DNA from: Saprospiraceae bacterium
GTDB taxonomy: Bacteria; Bacteroidota; Bacteroidia; Chitinophagales; Saprospiraceae
NCBI GenBank assembly: GCA_022842725.1
Contig: JALHOZ010000007.1
Span: forward strand, 62,001 to 126,000
Direction of reading: 5' to 3'
DNA length: 64,000 nt
Shown: positions 17,722-27,000 of the stretch, one piece after another
Position numbering within the stretch: position 1 is the first letter of the stretch
Layout: each line of letters opens with the position of its first letter
The notes under the pieces: generated by a model
What the model was told of the DNA's origin: nothing
The model's database searches: none
The model's input: the letters and a program-made list of their open reading frames with translations, nothing else
Position numbers and translations under genes: made by a program

Positions 17722-18278
17722 CCTGACTCTGCTCTATCTTCAAAATTATGTGGAATATCTAAATTTCCCCATCCTGCTATAAAAGGATACAAAAATATCT
17801 TTTTCCCATTCCACCATGTTTTATCACAAATAACAGCACCTCCAAGAACCAACAAATAAGAACTAGCTGTATTGTTTCTACTACCATAGGTCCAACCTTT
17901 TACAGACCATGTAGTACCTTGACGATTTTTGTCTCTATATAGCCAACCTTTCGGAATAATAAGTGCCTGAACATCTTCTTCTCCATTTGGTTGATTTTCA
18001 AAAGACTTAAGAAATTGCATTGTGTCAATTACTTCTCTCATTCTGGTTCTGTCTGCTTTTTTAAAGGTCCACCTTCTTAAAGAAACATCGCCATCAAAAA
18101 CAAAAATTGTATCGTTATAACCATATATTACACTCATAGTATCCGTTTCTACGATATCTTGACCTAGTTCAAATGAAATATCATTATAATAATAAAAACT
18201 ATCAGGGTGCAATAAATCATTTGAACTTCTCAGTTCAAATGATTGTTCTGAAATAGAATTAACGACTTTTTCTTCCAT
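17709..18278 (-). CDS. Lipoprotein-like protein with broken signal peptide
   Basis: A 189-residue frame from ATG 18278, containing YYYNDISFELGQDIVETDT and IPKGWLYRDKNRQGTTWSVKGWTYGSRNN. I do not recognise the family. Just upstream in the same frame are the codons for a lipobox, FQSCSK, immediately before this ATG, and 62 bp upstream an ATG (18340) with a typical lipoprotein start. The two frames differ by one base. Restoring one A in the A run after that ATG gives MKKVFVYLSFLFLFSFQSC, a perfect lipoprotein signal. Either the gene has suffered a one-base deletion or the sequence has an error there; the intact gene would be 17709-18340. It is paired with the barrel-like gene downstream. Confidence 0.6.
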   Translation of the reverse strand: MEEKVVNSISEQSFELRSSNDLLHPDSFYYYNDISFELGQDIVETDTMSVIYGYNDTIFVFDGDVSLRRWTFKKADRTRMREVIDTMQFLKSFENQPNGEEDVQALIIPKGWLYRDKNRQGTTWSVKGWTYGSRNNTASSYLLVLGGAVICDKTWWNGKKIFLYPFIAGWGNLDIPHNFEDRAESGWDI

Positions 18279-18340
18279 TTTTGAACAAGATTGAAAAGAA
18301 AATAAAAAAAGAAAAGATAAATAAACAAAAACTTTTTCAT

Positions 18341-18898
18341 TTTAAAAAAATTAATAATAACTCCCCTTCTTTAACAACGGCATGAGGGAAATATCCGTTG
18401 CAGGAGTATAATAAAATGTCAGAAAGATTCCATACCTTTGACCCCGTATCGGCACGATACACGGAGGGTCTGTATACCCATAACAGGTATAAGCAGGCTC
18501 TCTTTTATTTTATAAAACTCACCGCCTCAAAAAACGTAAAAAGAAAATAGTCCCAACCCCTTTTGAATCATTATAACCCTAAGCGTCTGTCTTGATTTTG
18601 TCCGCCCTTGTCAGATTTGTTTCCATGAATTAAAAAGCACCTGTCCATCGTTCTTTTTCTGTTTTCTTTATATAACGCAAATATATTTGTTGTATTTGAA
18701 AAAAAAAAAAACAAGCTTTATTTTTTATTATTTTTAAAAAAATGTCTTCCAAAAGACAATTTACCCTTACCTCCAAAATATAATACTTCTTTCCTGGTAT
18801 AATCAAAATAATATTTTTATAATAAAGCAGGTTGTTTGGTTTAAAAAGACAGATGATTTATGCATTTGAATACGTGACACAAAAAAGCCAATGTTATA
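18341..18898. other. Gene-free AT-rich stretch
   Basis: No convincing gene. It contains a rough inverted element around CCGTATCGG-CACGATACACGG near 18450-18475 and long A/T runs near 18697-18740. With the flanking gene remnants it looks like decayed sequence. Confidence 0.5.
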
Positions 18899-18949
18899 AA
18901 ACCTGTTAAAAACATCGTTCCCAATCCTATATCTCCGGATAAAATGTAA
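18899..18949 (+). pseudogene. Remnant 3' end of a second cytochrome c gene
   Basis: The last 17 codons encode KPVKNIVPNPISPDKM and stop, exactly the C-terminus of the cytochrome c at 15879-16466, with silent differences (for example GTT for GTA, AAC for AAT, CCG for CCT). No haem motif or upstream coding sequence remains. Similarity runs about 30 bp past the stop, to roughly 18978. The silent changes imply a once-functional paralogue that was later deleted, rather than a recent copy. Confidence 0.75.
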
Positions 18950-19020
18950 CGGTTTTCCCTTTTTTTCCATATTAGTCAGCGGGGAGGTTGTGGATTAACA
19001 ACTTTGCCTGTTGATTATAT

Positions 19021-19051
19021 TTTGGCCATTTTCAAAATTGCTGTATCTTGT
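19021..19051 (+). promoter_or_regulatory. Candidate promoter of GT25 gene
   Basis: TTTG (19021-19024), 19 nt, TATCTTGT (19044-19051): correct spacing, with the last two bases of the -7 box off consensus. Transcription would begin near 19058. Confidence 0.4.
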
Positions 19052-19072
19052 GTCGTCCTTACAATTAAAAAA

Positions 19073-19086
19073 CATCCGTACGGATG
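19073..19086. promoter_or_regulatory. 14-bp palindrome before GT25 gene
   Basis: CATCCGTACGGATG is a perfect palindrome 17 bp before ATG 19104, just past the predicted transcription start. It may be an operator. Confidence 0.4.
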
Positions 19087-19103
19087 ACTACGCCTCATTA
19101 CAC

Positions 19104-19826
19104 ATGATAAACAAGGTAAACGTTTATATCATCCATGTCAAATCGCAGGAGGAGCGCAAAAAACATATGCTCCGCCAAATGAACATGCATGCCTGTCTTT
19201 CCGGATACCGGTTTATGACGGATGGCGATATGGATACCATCTCTCGGGAAGAACATCAACGTCTTTTTAGTGGTGAACTTTCCGTTATGTCTCCGGCGGT
19301 TTCCTGCGCTTACAAACATATTTCCTGCTACCGGGATATGTTGCAACAAAATGTTCCTTATGCCCTGATTTTCGAAGATGATATCTTTTTGGAATCTTTT
19401 TTTTGCGATGAGTTACACCTTATTTTGAAAGAAATTTCTGAAAAAAAATATTCGGGTTTTATCGTCTCTCTGGAAGACAGCAGCCTGACTTATGTCAAAG
19501 GCAGCGAAAGAAAACCCGATACCCGACTTTACCCCGCTATCAAAGGTCGTATGGCAGGTGCTTACCTCCTCGACCGTGTAGCCTGCCAAAAGTTGGTGGA
19601 AGAAACTGAACAAAACACCTGCCACCTGCCGATTGACTGGTTTCACAATCATTGTGCCGATAAAGGAATTTTACAAGTGCTTTGGGCACATCCGACACTG
19701 GCCACCCAGGGCAGCCTCAACGGAGCTTTGGGTTCGTTGATCGATCAGAAAAAAACGGGGAATATCAGACAACTTTTATTTGCCATGAGCCGGTGGTATA
19801 AAAAGTTATTATACCGGTTGAGATAA
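19104..19826 (+). CDS. Family 25 glycosyltransferase
   Basis: A 240-residue glycosyltransferase of family GT25, which includes LPS/lipooligosaccharide galactosyltransferases. The N-terminus KVNVYIIHVKSQEERKKHM is the usual donor-binding start, ALIFEDDIFLE carries the acidic EDD motif, and KGRMAGAYLLDRVACQKLV plus LPIDWFHNH follow as in the family. ATG 19104 is preferred over an in-frame start at 19011, which precedes the putative promoter boxes. It stands alone, convergent with the ABC exporter gene 25 bp beyond its end. It probably modifies a surface glycan; the sugar is unknown. Confidence 0.82.
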   Translation: MINKVNVYIIHVKSQEERKKHMLRQMNMHACLSGYRFMTDGDMDTISREEHQRLFSGELSVMSPAVSCAYKHISCYRDMLQQNVPYALIFEDDIFLESFFCDELHLILKEISEKKYSGFIVSLEDSSLTYVKGSERKPDTRLYPAIKGRMAGAYLLDRVACQKLVEETEQNTCHLPIDWFHNHCADKGILQVLWAHPTLATQGSLNGALGSLIDQKKTGNIRQLLFAMSRWYKKLLYRLR

Positions 19827-19850
19827 AACCGTTATATCGTCTCTTTTAAA

Positions 19851-21674
19851 TCAGGAATGTAAGGCACCCGGATCGAGATTCTGCATTTCGACCAGTTTGC
19901 GGTAGAGGTTGTCTTCCGCAATAAGTTCCTGATGATTGCCCATCTGGATAATTTTTCCATTTTCCATGACGACAATGATATCGGCATTCTGAATCGTTGA
20001 GAGGCGATGAGCGATCACAATTGATGTCCTTCCCTTCATGAGTTGGGTTAAGGCGTCCTGCACCCATCTTTCGGACTCAGAATCAAGGGCTGATGTCGCT
20101 TCGTCCAATATCAATATCGCCGGATTGCGCAATACTGCCCTGGCGATGGTCAATCTTTGTCTTTGTCCGCCACTGAGTTTGACACCCCGGTCACCGATCA
20201 AAGTATCATATCCCTGCGGCATGGACGAAATAAAATCATGGGCATTGGCGACTTTGGCCGCCTGAATGATCTCTTCTTCCGTAGCTTGTTTTCCGAAAAC
20301 TATATTATTCCGCACCGTATCGTGAAACAAAATAGCTTCCTGACTGACCAGACTGAACTGATCTCTCAATGAAGAAAGGGAAATATCTTTGAGGTCTTTG
20401 CCGTCGATCAGGATTTTTCCGCCGGTAGGATCGTAAAATCGAGGCAACATATCTGTAAGTGTGGATTTTCCGGCACCTGACGGTCCTACAATAGCGACTA
20501 TTTTGCCTTTGGGAATGGTGAGTGAAATATCTCTGAGCACTTCTTCGTCAGTATTTTGATAAGCAAAAGATACTTTATCAAATACAATATGAGACTGAAA
20601 GCCTTCAATATCGATTGCGTTCTCTTTTTCTTTTATGGGATTGGGTGTAAATAATATGGCTTCAACCCGGTCCAGGGCACCCAAACCTTTTTGTATATTG
20701 TAATACGTGGTGGCAAAGGTTTTGGAGGGTTCGATGACCTGATAAAAGGCAAACACAAAGGTAAAAAAGGTTTCAGGCTGGAGCTTGTCTTCAAATACCA
20801 ATACACTGCCGTAATACAACAAAAAAGTAACGACGGTGATACCTAAAAATTCTGACAATGGGCTGGACAAATCTCTTCGCCAGATGAGTGCTGTCAGAAT
20901 ATTTCTGAAACCGTTGTTTTCCTGTTCGAATCTTTTTGACAAATGTTTTTCCGCACCAAAACCTTTGATAATCCGGATTCCCCCGATGGTTTCTTCCAGG
21001 GTACTGGTGAGTTCGGCGACTTTTTCCTGTGCTTTTCCGGACTTCTTTTTGAGATTTTTGGAAATACCTCCGATGATAAAGGCTGTAAACACCAATAATA
21101 CAGCCACAAAAGCTGTCAGTTGCGGACTGATGTATACCATAAAAAAGATACTGCCGAAAATGATGATGGGAGACTTAAAAATGGCGTCGATCACATTGAG
21201 GATGGACCATTCGATCTCCTGAACATCTGTTGTCATCGAAGACAGCAGTTTTCCCTTTTTTTCTGTGGAATAATAACTGAGCGGCAGATCAAGAAACTTG
21301 TCAAAAAGTTCTTTGCGCAAATCGTATATGATGCCGTTGCGCACCGGAGCCATAAAGTACGTCGCCAGGTAACGGAATACATTTTTGATAAAAAAAACGA
21401 TGATCATGATCCCGCAGACCCACATCAGGGCATTGATTTTGCCGACTTCCTGGATCATCATACTGAGGTAGTAATTGACCCATTGGTCGATAGCATGGGT
21501 GGTCGGTGGCTCGGTGACCGGAACATTTTTTTCAAACAACATCTGAAAAAACGGTATGAGCAAAGGAATACTCACTACGGTAAATACCGACAGCATAATA
21601 TTGGACAATATACTGAGTGTAAAGTGTCTTTTGTAGCGACCTACCCTCGCAATGAGCCTGAAAAAGGCGCTCAT
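19851..21674 (-). CDS. MsbA-like ABC exporter
   Basis: A 607-residue half-transporter. An N-terminal six-helix membrane domain (residues ~1-330) is fused to an ATPase with Walker A GPSGAGKST, signature LSGGQRQRL and Walker B ILILDEATSALD, then the H-loop IVIAHRLST. Overall it resembles MsbA/lipid-A or multidrug flippases that work as homodimers in the inner membrane. It is the last gene of the fabH-efp-accB-accC run, 12 bp after accC. Lipid transport would fit its link to fatty-acid synthesis genes, but the substrate is not proven. Confidence 0.85.
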   Translation of the reverse strand: MSAFFRLIARVGRYKRHFTLSILSNIMLSVFTVVSIPLLIPFFQMLFEKNVPVTEPPTTHAIDQWVNYYLSMMIQEVGKINALMWVCGIMIIVFFIKNVFRYLATYFMAPVRNGIIYDLRKELFDKFLDLPLSYYSTEKKGKLLSSMTTDVQEIEWSILNVIDAIFKSPIIIFGSIFFMVYISPQLTAFVAVLLVFTAFIIGGISKNLKKKSGKAQEKVAELTSTLEETIGGIRIIKGFGAEKHLSKRFEQENNGFRNILTALIWRRDLSSPLSEFLGITVVTFLLYYGSVLVFEDKLQPETFFTFVFAFYQVIEPSKTFATTYYNIQKGLGALDRVEAILFTPNPIKEKENAIDIEGFQSHIVFDKVSFAYQNTDEEVLRDISLTIPKGKIVAIVGPSGAGKSTLTDMLPRFYDPTGGKILIDGKDLKDISLSSLRDQFSLVSQEAILFHDTVRNNIVFGKQATEEEIIQAAKVANAHDFISSMPQGYDTLIGDRGVKLSGGQRQRLTIARAVLRNPAILILDEATSALDSESERWVQDALTQLMKGRTSIVIAHRLSTIQNADIIVVMENGKIIQMGNHQELIAEDNLYRKLVEMQNLDPGALHS

Positions 21675-21686
21675 ACTATGGTTCTG

Positions 21687-23036
21687 TTATTCAACACACT
21701 GTTCGAAGTCAAAGGTATTCAGGAAACTGGTATCAAATTTACCGGATCTGAAAGCTTCATTTTTCATCAATGCCTTATGGAAAGGAACGGTGGTTTTGAT
21801 GCCTTCGACGACAAATTCATCCAGGGCACGTTGCATTTTTTTGATACATTCTTCCCGAGTTTGGGCTTTACATATCAGTTTGGCAATCATGGAATCATAA
21901 AACGGCGGAACGGAATAGCCGGCATAGACGTGGGTATCCACCCTTACACCATGGCCTTTGGCACTGTGGAATGACGTGATTTTTCCCGGGCTGGGTCTGA
22001 AACCATTTAAGGGATCTTCTGCGTTGATCCTGCATTCCATTGCATGCATGGTCGGATAATAATTTTTTCCGGAAATCGCAATCCCTGCTGCTACTTTGAT
22101 TTGTTCTTTGATGAGGTCATGGTCGATAACTTCTTCGGTTACCGGATGTTCTACCTGAATCCGGGTATTCATCTCCATAAAGTAGAAGTTTTTGTGTTTG
22201 TCGACCAAAAACTCTATGGTTCCTACTCCTTCATAATTGATGGATTTGCCGGCTTTCACTGCGGCGTCGCCCATTTTGTCCCGAAGTTCCTGATCCAAAA
22301 ACGGGGAAGGGCTTTCTTCCACTAATTTCTGGTGTCTTCTTTGGATGGAACATTCTCTTTCTGAAAGGTGAATGACTCTTCCGAATTGGTCACCAATAAT
22401 CTGAAATTCGATATGTCGCGGTTCTTCAACAAATTTTTCTATATAGATCCCGTCGTTGCCGAAAGCTGCTTTGGCTTCCTGTTTAGCACTATTCCAAAGG
22501 GCTTCAAATTCTTCTTCACCGGGTACGACCCGCATCCCTTTACCACCACCACCGGCAGTAGCTTTGATCATAACGGGATAGCCTATACCTTTGGCAATTT
22601 TTAAACCTTGCTGAACATCTTTGACCAATCCTCCGGAACCGGGAACAACAGGTACTCCTGCTTTGATCATGGTTTCTTTGGCGGTCACTTTATCCCCCAT
22701 TTTGCGTATCATTTCCGCTGTGGGTCCGATAAATTTTACACCATATTGTTGGCATATTTCAGCAAATTTGTCATTTTCTGCCAAAAAACCATATCCCGGA
22801 TGGACGGCGTCAGAGTTGGTAATCTCTACAGCAGCCATGATCCTCGGTATGTTGAGGTAAGATTCTGAAGAGGCTGGAGGACCTATACAAACGGCTTCAT
22901 CGGCAAAACGCACGTGAAGGCTTTCTTTATCAGCTGTGGAATAAATGGCAACGGTTTTGATGCCCATTTCTTTGCAGGTACGAATGATGCGCAATGCAAT
23001 TTCACCTCTGTTGGCTATAAGGATTTTATTAAACAT
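21687..23036 (-). CDS. accC: Acetyl-CoA carboxylase, biotin carboxylase subunit
   Basis: AccC, 449 residues, carboxylates the biotin on AccB using ATP and bicarbonate, the first step of fatty acid synthesis. It begins [21 protein letters not shown], has the ATP-grasp glycine loop [14 protein letters not shown] and the catalytic [14 protein letters not shown] segment. Full length. It lies 51 bp after accB in the same operon. Confidence 0.97.
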   Translation of the reverse strand: MFNKILIANRGEIALRIIRTCKEMGIKTVAIYSTADKESLHVRFADEAVCIGPPASSESYLNIPRIMAAVEITNSDAVHPGYGFLAENDKFAEICQQYGVKFIGPTAEMIRKMGDKVTAKETMIKAGVPVVPGSGGLVKDVQQGLKIAKGIGYPVMIKATAGGGGKGMRVVPGEEEFEALWNSAKQEAKAAFGNDGIYIEKFVEEPRHIEFQIIGDQFGRVIHLSERECSIQRRHQKLVEESPSPFLDQELRDKMGDAAVKAGKSINYEGVGTIEFLVDKHKNFYFMEMNTRIQVEHPVTEEVIDHDLIKEQIKVAAGIAISGKNYYPTMHAMECRINAEDPLNGFRPSPGKITSFHSAKGHGVRVDTHVYAGYSVPPFYDSMIAKLICKAQTREECIKKMQRALDEFVVEGIKTTVPFHKALMKNEAFRSGKFDTSFLNTFDFEQCVE

Positions 23037-23087
23037 ATCGGTATATGAATGTCATGAAAAAAAAGAAGAATACAACGGAACTGACCG

Positions 23088-23591
23088 TTATACTTCGACT
23101 AAAAAGAGTACCTGATCGTATTCCACAGGAGAAGCGTCCTCTACAAGGACTTTTACAATCGTGCCGCTGACTTCACTTTCGATTTCATTGAACAACTTCA
23201 TCGCTTCAATGATACAAACCGGATTGCCCGCAGTGATTGCATCACCTACTTTTACGAAAGCAGGTTTGTCAGGTCCCGAAGAGCGATAGAAAGTACCTAC
23301 AATCGGCGACTTTATTTCAACCGTTTTTTTGCCTGAAGCCGGAGTCGGTGCTTTTTCTACTTCCTGACCGGCAGGAGCTGAAGACGGAGCAGATACTGCA
23401 GGTGTAACAGGTGCAGCAGGCATTGATACCGGACTCATCATCTGAGGTGCAGACACGTATTGAATATCGCTTCCTTTCTGATGTTGTTTGGTCCGGATTT
23501 GAATTTCGAAGTCTTTGTCTTTGAGTTTGAATTCGGTAAGATTCGACTTGTTGACCAGTTTGATAAGTTCTTGTATTTCGTTGAAATCCAT
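23088..23591 (-). CDS. accB: Biotin carboxyl carrier protein
   Basis: AccB/BCCP, 167 residues. An N-terminal dimer/assembly region is followed by an Ala/Pro/Ser-rich linker (about residues 50-90), then the biotinyl domain with IIEAMKLFNEIES; the lysine of EAMK is the biotin site. It is the carrier for the AccC reaction. It begins 19 bp after efp and precedes accC. Confidence 0.95.
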   Translation of the reverse strand: MDFNEIQELIKLVNKSNLTEFKLKDKDFEIQIRTKQHQKGSDIQYVSAPQMMSPVSMPAAPVTPAVSAPSSAPAGQEVEKAPTPASGKKTVEIKSPIVGTFYRSSGPDKPAFVKVGDAITAGNPVCIIEAMKLFNEIESEVSGTIVKVLVEDASPVEYDQVLFLVEV

Positions 23592-23610
23592 GATATTTCG
23601 TTTTTTTGGT

Positions 23611-24177
23611 TTATGATTTTACGCGTTCCAGATAAGCACCTGTTCGGGTGTCAACTTTTATTTTATCGCCTTGATTGATAAAAATAGGAACTTTTACTTC
23701 AGCTCCTGTCTCAACCGTTGCGGGTTTGGTTACGTTGGTCGCTGTATCTCCTCTCACACCCGGTTCTGTATAGGTCACTTCCAATACGATGGATGCCGGC
23801 ATCTCGGTGGTGAGTGGAATGTCTTTTTCTGCGTGAAACAGAATATCAATATCGCTTCCTTCTTTCAGAAACTGAGGACTGTCAATCATGGCTTCTGCAA
23901 TAGTCACCTGATCAAAGGTTTCATTGTCCATGAAGTTGTATCCTGTTTCGTCATTGTAAAGATATTGATATTTTCTTCTTTCCACGCGAACGTCGTCAAT
24001 TTTGTGACCAGCCGGAAATGTGGTTTCTATAACCTTTCCGGTAGTCAGACTTTTGATTTTAGTACGAACGAATGCATTTCCTTTTCCCGGTTTTACGTGC
24101 AAAAATTCCACAATGGAATAAACGTCACCGTTAAAATTGAGACAAAGTCCGTTTCTGATATCTGATGTATTTGCCAT
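23611..24177 (-). CDS. efp: Translation elongation factor P
   Basis: EF-P, 188 residues, rescues ribosomes stalled at polyproline stretches. The KOW-like N-terminal domain has the loop [13 protein letters not shown], where the lysine after PG is the usual modification position; the two OB domains follow with the family's [18 protein letters not shown] and [17 protein letters not shown]. The window's exported proteins contain many Pro-rich linkers, which EF-P would help translate. It sits in the fabH-efp-accB-accC order common in bacteria. Confidence 0.96.
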   Translation of the reverse strand: MANTSDIRNGLCLNFNGDVYSIVEFLHVKPGKGNAFVRTKIKSLTTGKVIETTFPAGHKIDDVRVERRKYQYLYNDETGYNFMDNETFDQVTIAEAMIDSPQFLKEGSDIDILFHAEKDIPLTTEMPASIVLEVTYTEPGVRGDTATNVTKPATVETGAEVKVPIFINQGDKIKVDTRTGAYLERVKS

Positions 24178-24243
24178 AAATAAATAAACTTCTACAAAAT
24201 TAATAAATTGCTTTTAATTTTCAGCAGGAAAATCATTTTATCA

Positions 24244-25230
24244 TCAATAATTCCACACGATATAGGTTGATCCCCATGTAAAACCGCCTCCAAAGGCACT
24301 TAATATGATTTTATCTCCTTTTTTTAATCTTTTTTCATAATCCCAAAGGCAAAGAGGCAAGGTACCTGCCGTGGTATTGCCAAATTTGTGAATATTTACC
24401 ATTACCTTGTCTTTGGGAAAATCCAACATTTCCGCTACGGAATTGATGATCCTCATATTTGCCTGATGGGGAACGAGCCAATCGATTTCTTCCATGTCCA
24501 GCTTGTTGCGCTCCAACAATTCTTTAATGGTAGATACCATGCCGGTGACCGCTGCTTTAAATACCGGCTTTCCGTCCTGGTATACATAATGTTCGTTGGC
24601 CAACACACTATCGATGCTGGGTGGTTTGAGAGATCCGCCTGCTTTCATGTGCAGATACGCTCTTCCCGAACCATCTGCTTTCAGGATGGAGTCTATGATA
24701 CCGTATCCTTCATCTTCCGATGGTTCAAGCAACACACCGCCGCCACCGTCTCCGAAAATGATACAAGTGGTACGATCTTTATAATCGATAATTGAAGACA
24801 TCATGTCGATGCCGAGGACGATGACCTTTTTGAAGGTACCTGATTCTATAAACTTTGTGGCTGTGGTCAGTGCAAATAAAAAGCCTGAACAAGCAGCGTT
24901 GATGTCATAGCCAAAAGCATTTTTGGCTCCGACTTTATCAAGGATGGTATTGGCTGTATCCGGAAAGATCATGTCGCCTGTGACTGTGGCACAAATCAAC
25001 ATCTCTATTTGGTCCGGTGTAATGCCTCTTTTTTGTAGTATTTCGTTTACAATCTGAACACCCATGTATGAAGTAGCTTTTCCTTCGCCTTTGAGGATAC
25101 GACGTTCTTTGATACCGGTTCGGGAGGTAATCCACTCATCAGTAGTATCGACCATTTTTTCCAGGTCCTGATTACTGAGGATATCATCCGGAACGAATCC
25201 TCCGATTGAAGTAATAACTGCTCTTGACAT
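24244..25230 (-). CDS. fabH: 3-oxoacyl-ACP synthase III
   Basis: FabH, 328 residues, condenses acetyl-CoA (or a branched primer) with malonyl-ACP to start fatty acid chains. Catalytic residues are visible: Cys in AACSGFLFAL, His in VPHQANMRI and Asn in FGNTTAGT. It heads the run fabH-efp-accB-accC-ABC exporter (gaps 66, 19, 51 and 12 bp). The rpmF and plsX genes often found upstream are missing here; a DUF1801 gene lies divergently instead. Confidence 0.96.
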   Translation of the reverse strand: MSRAVITSIGGFVPDDILSNQDLEKMVDTTDEWITSRTGIKERRILKGEGKATSYMGVQIVNEILQKRGITPDQIEMLICATVTGDMIFPDTANTILDKVGAKNAFGYDINAACSGFLFALTTATKFIESGTFKKVIVLGIDMMSSIIDYKDRTTCIIFGDGGGGVLLEPSEDEGYGIIDSILKADGSGRAYLHMKAGGSLKPPSIDSVLANEHYVYQDGKPVFKAAVTGMVSTIKELLERNKLDMEEIDWLVPHQANMRIINSVAEMLDFPKDKVMVNIHKFGNTTAGTLPLCLWDYEKRLKKGDKIILSAFGGGFTWGSTYIVWNY

Positions 25231-25480
25231 GAATAACTATTTAAATTCCCGGTTAGGTATCATTTGCAAAAGAACTTTCAAATAGAGGGCTGATTTGCAA
25301 AACGGACGCAAAGATAAAAAGAATTTGGATTTTGGTGTTAACCCGCTGTATTTTTTGGATTGGACGTATTGTAATTGGAGATTCTTAGGTTTAAAAATGA
25401 ACCCTTTACGTAATAACACTTATCTCAAAAGTAAAAAAACAAATGAAAACATTATTTTTGACCTTGAGAACATATGACCC

Positions 25481-25837
25481 ATGAATACCAAATACGAATC
25501 CGTACAGCAATATATCGATACCTTTCCTCCAGAAACAAAAGTCATCCTGGAAAAAATCAGAGAAATCATCAGGAATAATGCACCGGAAGCCATAGAAATG
25601 ATCGCTTACAACATGCCGGCATATAAAATGAAAGGAAAACCCCTGGTCTATTTTGCCGGTTACGAAAAACATATCGGATTGTATGCGACACCATCAGGAC
25701 ATGAAGCTTTTTCAGAAGAACTTTCAAAATACAAACAAGGAAAAGGTTCAGTACAGTTTCCGCTGCATCAGGAAATGCCATATGAACTTATCAAAAAAAT
25801 AGTATTATTCCGGGTTGCGGAAATGACAAAAAAATAG
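25481..25837 (+). CDS. DUF1801 (YdhG-like) protein
   Basis: A 118-residue soluble protein of the DUF1801 family. Its hallmark is the segment ETKVILEKIREIIRNNAPEAIEMIAYNMPAYKMKGKPLVYFAGYEKHIGLYATP, followed by KGSVQFPLHQEMPYELIKKIV. A Bacillus relative has been linked to iron handling (frataxin-like), but members are poorly understood. The start at ATG 25481 leaves a full-length protein. It is monocistronic and divergent from fabH. Confidence 0.85.
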   Translation: MNTKYESVQQYIDTFPPETKVILEKIREIIRNNAPEAIEMIAYNMPAYKMKGKPLVYFAGYEKHIGLYATPSGHEAFSEELSKYKQGKGSVQFPLHQEMPYELIKKIVLFRVAEMTKK

Positions 25838-25930
25838 CCTTTTAATTTTGTTGGAATTGTGAGAATTGTTCATTAATTCAACACTTAGCAAGATGGTCAA
25901 CGTTATTCAGGTATCAACATTTTCTGTCAA

Positions 25931-26533
25931 CTAATTTCCAAAACAATTATTTTCACCGTTTTGTATGGTTTTGTCCAACATACCGTTTGTGTCGACTTGC
26001 ACCGGAAAAAAACATCCTTCTTTATCTTTAAAATAGGCTGCATCTTCATCACAGACAATTACACATGCTTTTCCTTTAAATGAATTTTCATTATTTCCAA
26101 AGTTCACCGGTTCATTAAAATAAATTTCATACCAAAATCCACCTTTATGCAAACTGTTATCTCCCAGGTTCATTCCGTTTCTTGATTTTGTACCATCCCA
26201 TCCATAAGTGCCTTCCGGATATAAATAATATTCATACATTTGATGGATTAAGGTATTATCTTCAAGAGTGTATATAAAAACGGCTTGAATTTTATCAATG
26301 CCTGAAGAAAAATACGGAAACCAAACATCATTGACCCCATCTTTATTCGGTGTAAATGAATTAGGCACATACAAGTACTGACCGGTAGAAAAACTGCTTT
26401 CAACAGCTTCAGCACCGCAGCATGATTCATATTCTTTAATGGGATCAGTTTTAACAATATTATCGTTTTGCGTACATGCTGTAATGGTCACTACTAAACA
26501 ACCATAAACCCCTATAAATTTTAAAAAATTCAT
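25931..26533 (-). CDS. Lipoprotein with gliding-associated (CHU_C-like) domain
   Basis: A 200-residue lipoprotein: signal MNFLKFIGVYGCLVVTITAC with the lipobox cysteine at residue 20, then a short Cys-rich linker (ESCCGAEAVE). From about residue 53 it has YVPNSFTPNKDGVNDVWFP and later GTYGWDGTKSRNG, the hallmarks of the gliding-motility-associated C-terminal (CHU_C, type B T9SS) domain. Here the domain is not at the extreme C-terminus: about 60 further residues with cysteines follow, so it may serve as a plain structural domain rather than a secretion signal. Monocistronic. Function unknown. Confidence 0.75.
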   Translation of the reverse strand: MNFLKFIGVYGCLVVTITACTQNDNIVKTDPIKEYESCCGAEAVESSFSTGQYLYVPNSFTPNKDGVNDVWFPYFSSGIDKIQAVFIYTLEDNTLIHQMYEYYLYPEGTYGWDGTKSRNGMNLGDNSLHKGGFWYEIYFNEPVNFGNNENSFKGKACVIVCDEDAAYFKDKEGCFFPVQVDTNGMLDKTIQNGENNCFGN

Positions 26534-27000
26534 CTTAATAAATTTTTTTGTATATATAAAAATGTAGTTACTATTTATGTTCTAAAAAGTTAAAATCAAA
26601 CACAAGGAACAAAAAATTAACATCCAAGGAATAATTCTGAACAATCTTTAACCTACTCAACTTCAAACTGAATCTGATGTATTGGCACTTTGTGAATTTA
26701 TTGTTTCCCGACCATTTGATAAGTTGACAATTAGGTCCTTCGCGACGATTTAACTAATTGATTCCGAAGCAATTCGGGATGATAAGCTGATTCGATGCAG
26801 CGCCCGAGTAACCGACAATACAAAGGGTGGAACCTTCTAAACCTTAAACTTTTTAACTCTGAACAAATTTTATTTATTGGTGATTACAAATTGAGCTGGA
26901 CCCGGCCAAAGAGTCGACAAACTCAAGGGTGAAACTTTTCTCAACCTTAACCTCAGCCTAAGACCTAAAACCTAATACCTGAAGCCTTCTGAGCCTCAAT
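26534..27000. other. Gene-free stretch with degenerate short repeats
   Basis: No gene is supported. Near 26940-26975 it has clustered near-repeats of AACCT and ACCTAAxACCT, similar to ACCTAATACCT repeats at about 15682-15700. Near 26760 there is a short inverted CCGAAGCAATTCGG. This looks like decayed intergenic repeat sequence rather than a functional element. Confidence 0.4.

Noticed and set aside
18697-18740. Long A/T tracts
   Set aside because: Simple AT-rich sequence without promoter spacing or structure that would support a function.
21120-21974. Long open frame of 284 codons opposite the ABC exporter and accC genes
   Set aside because: It runs antisense to two clearly coding genes and its translation looks like a shadow of their codons, with no recognisable domain.
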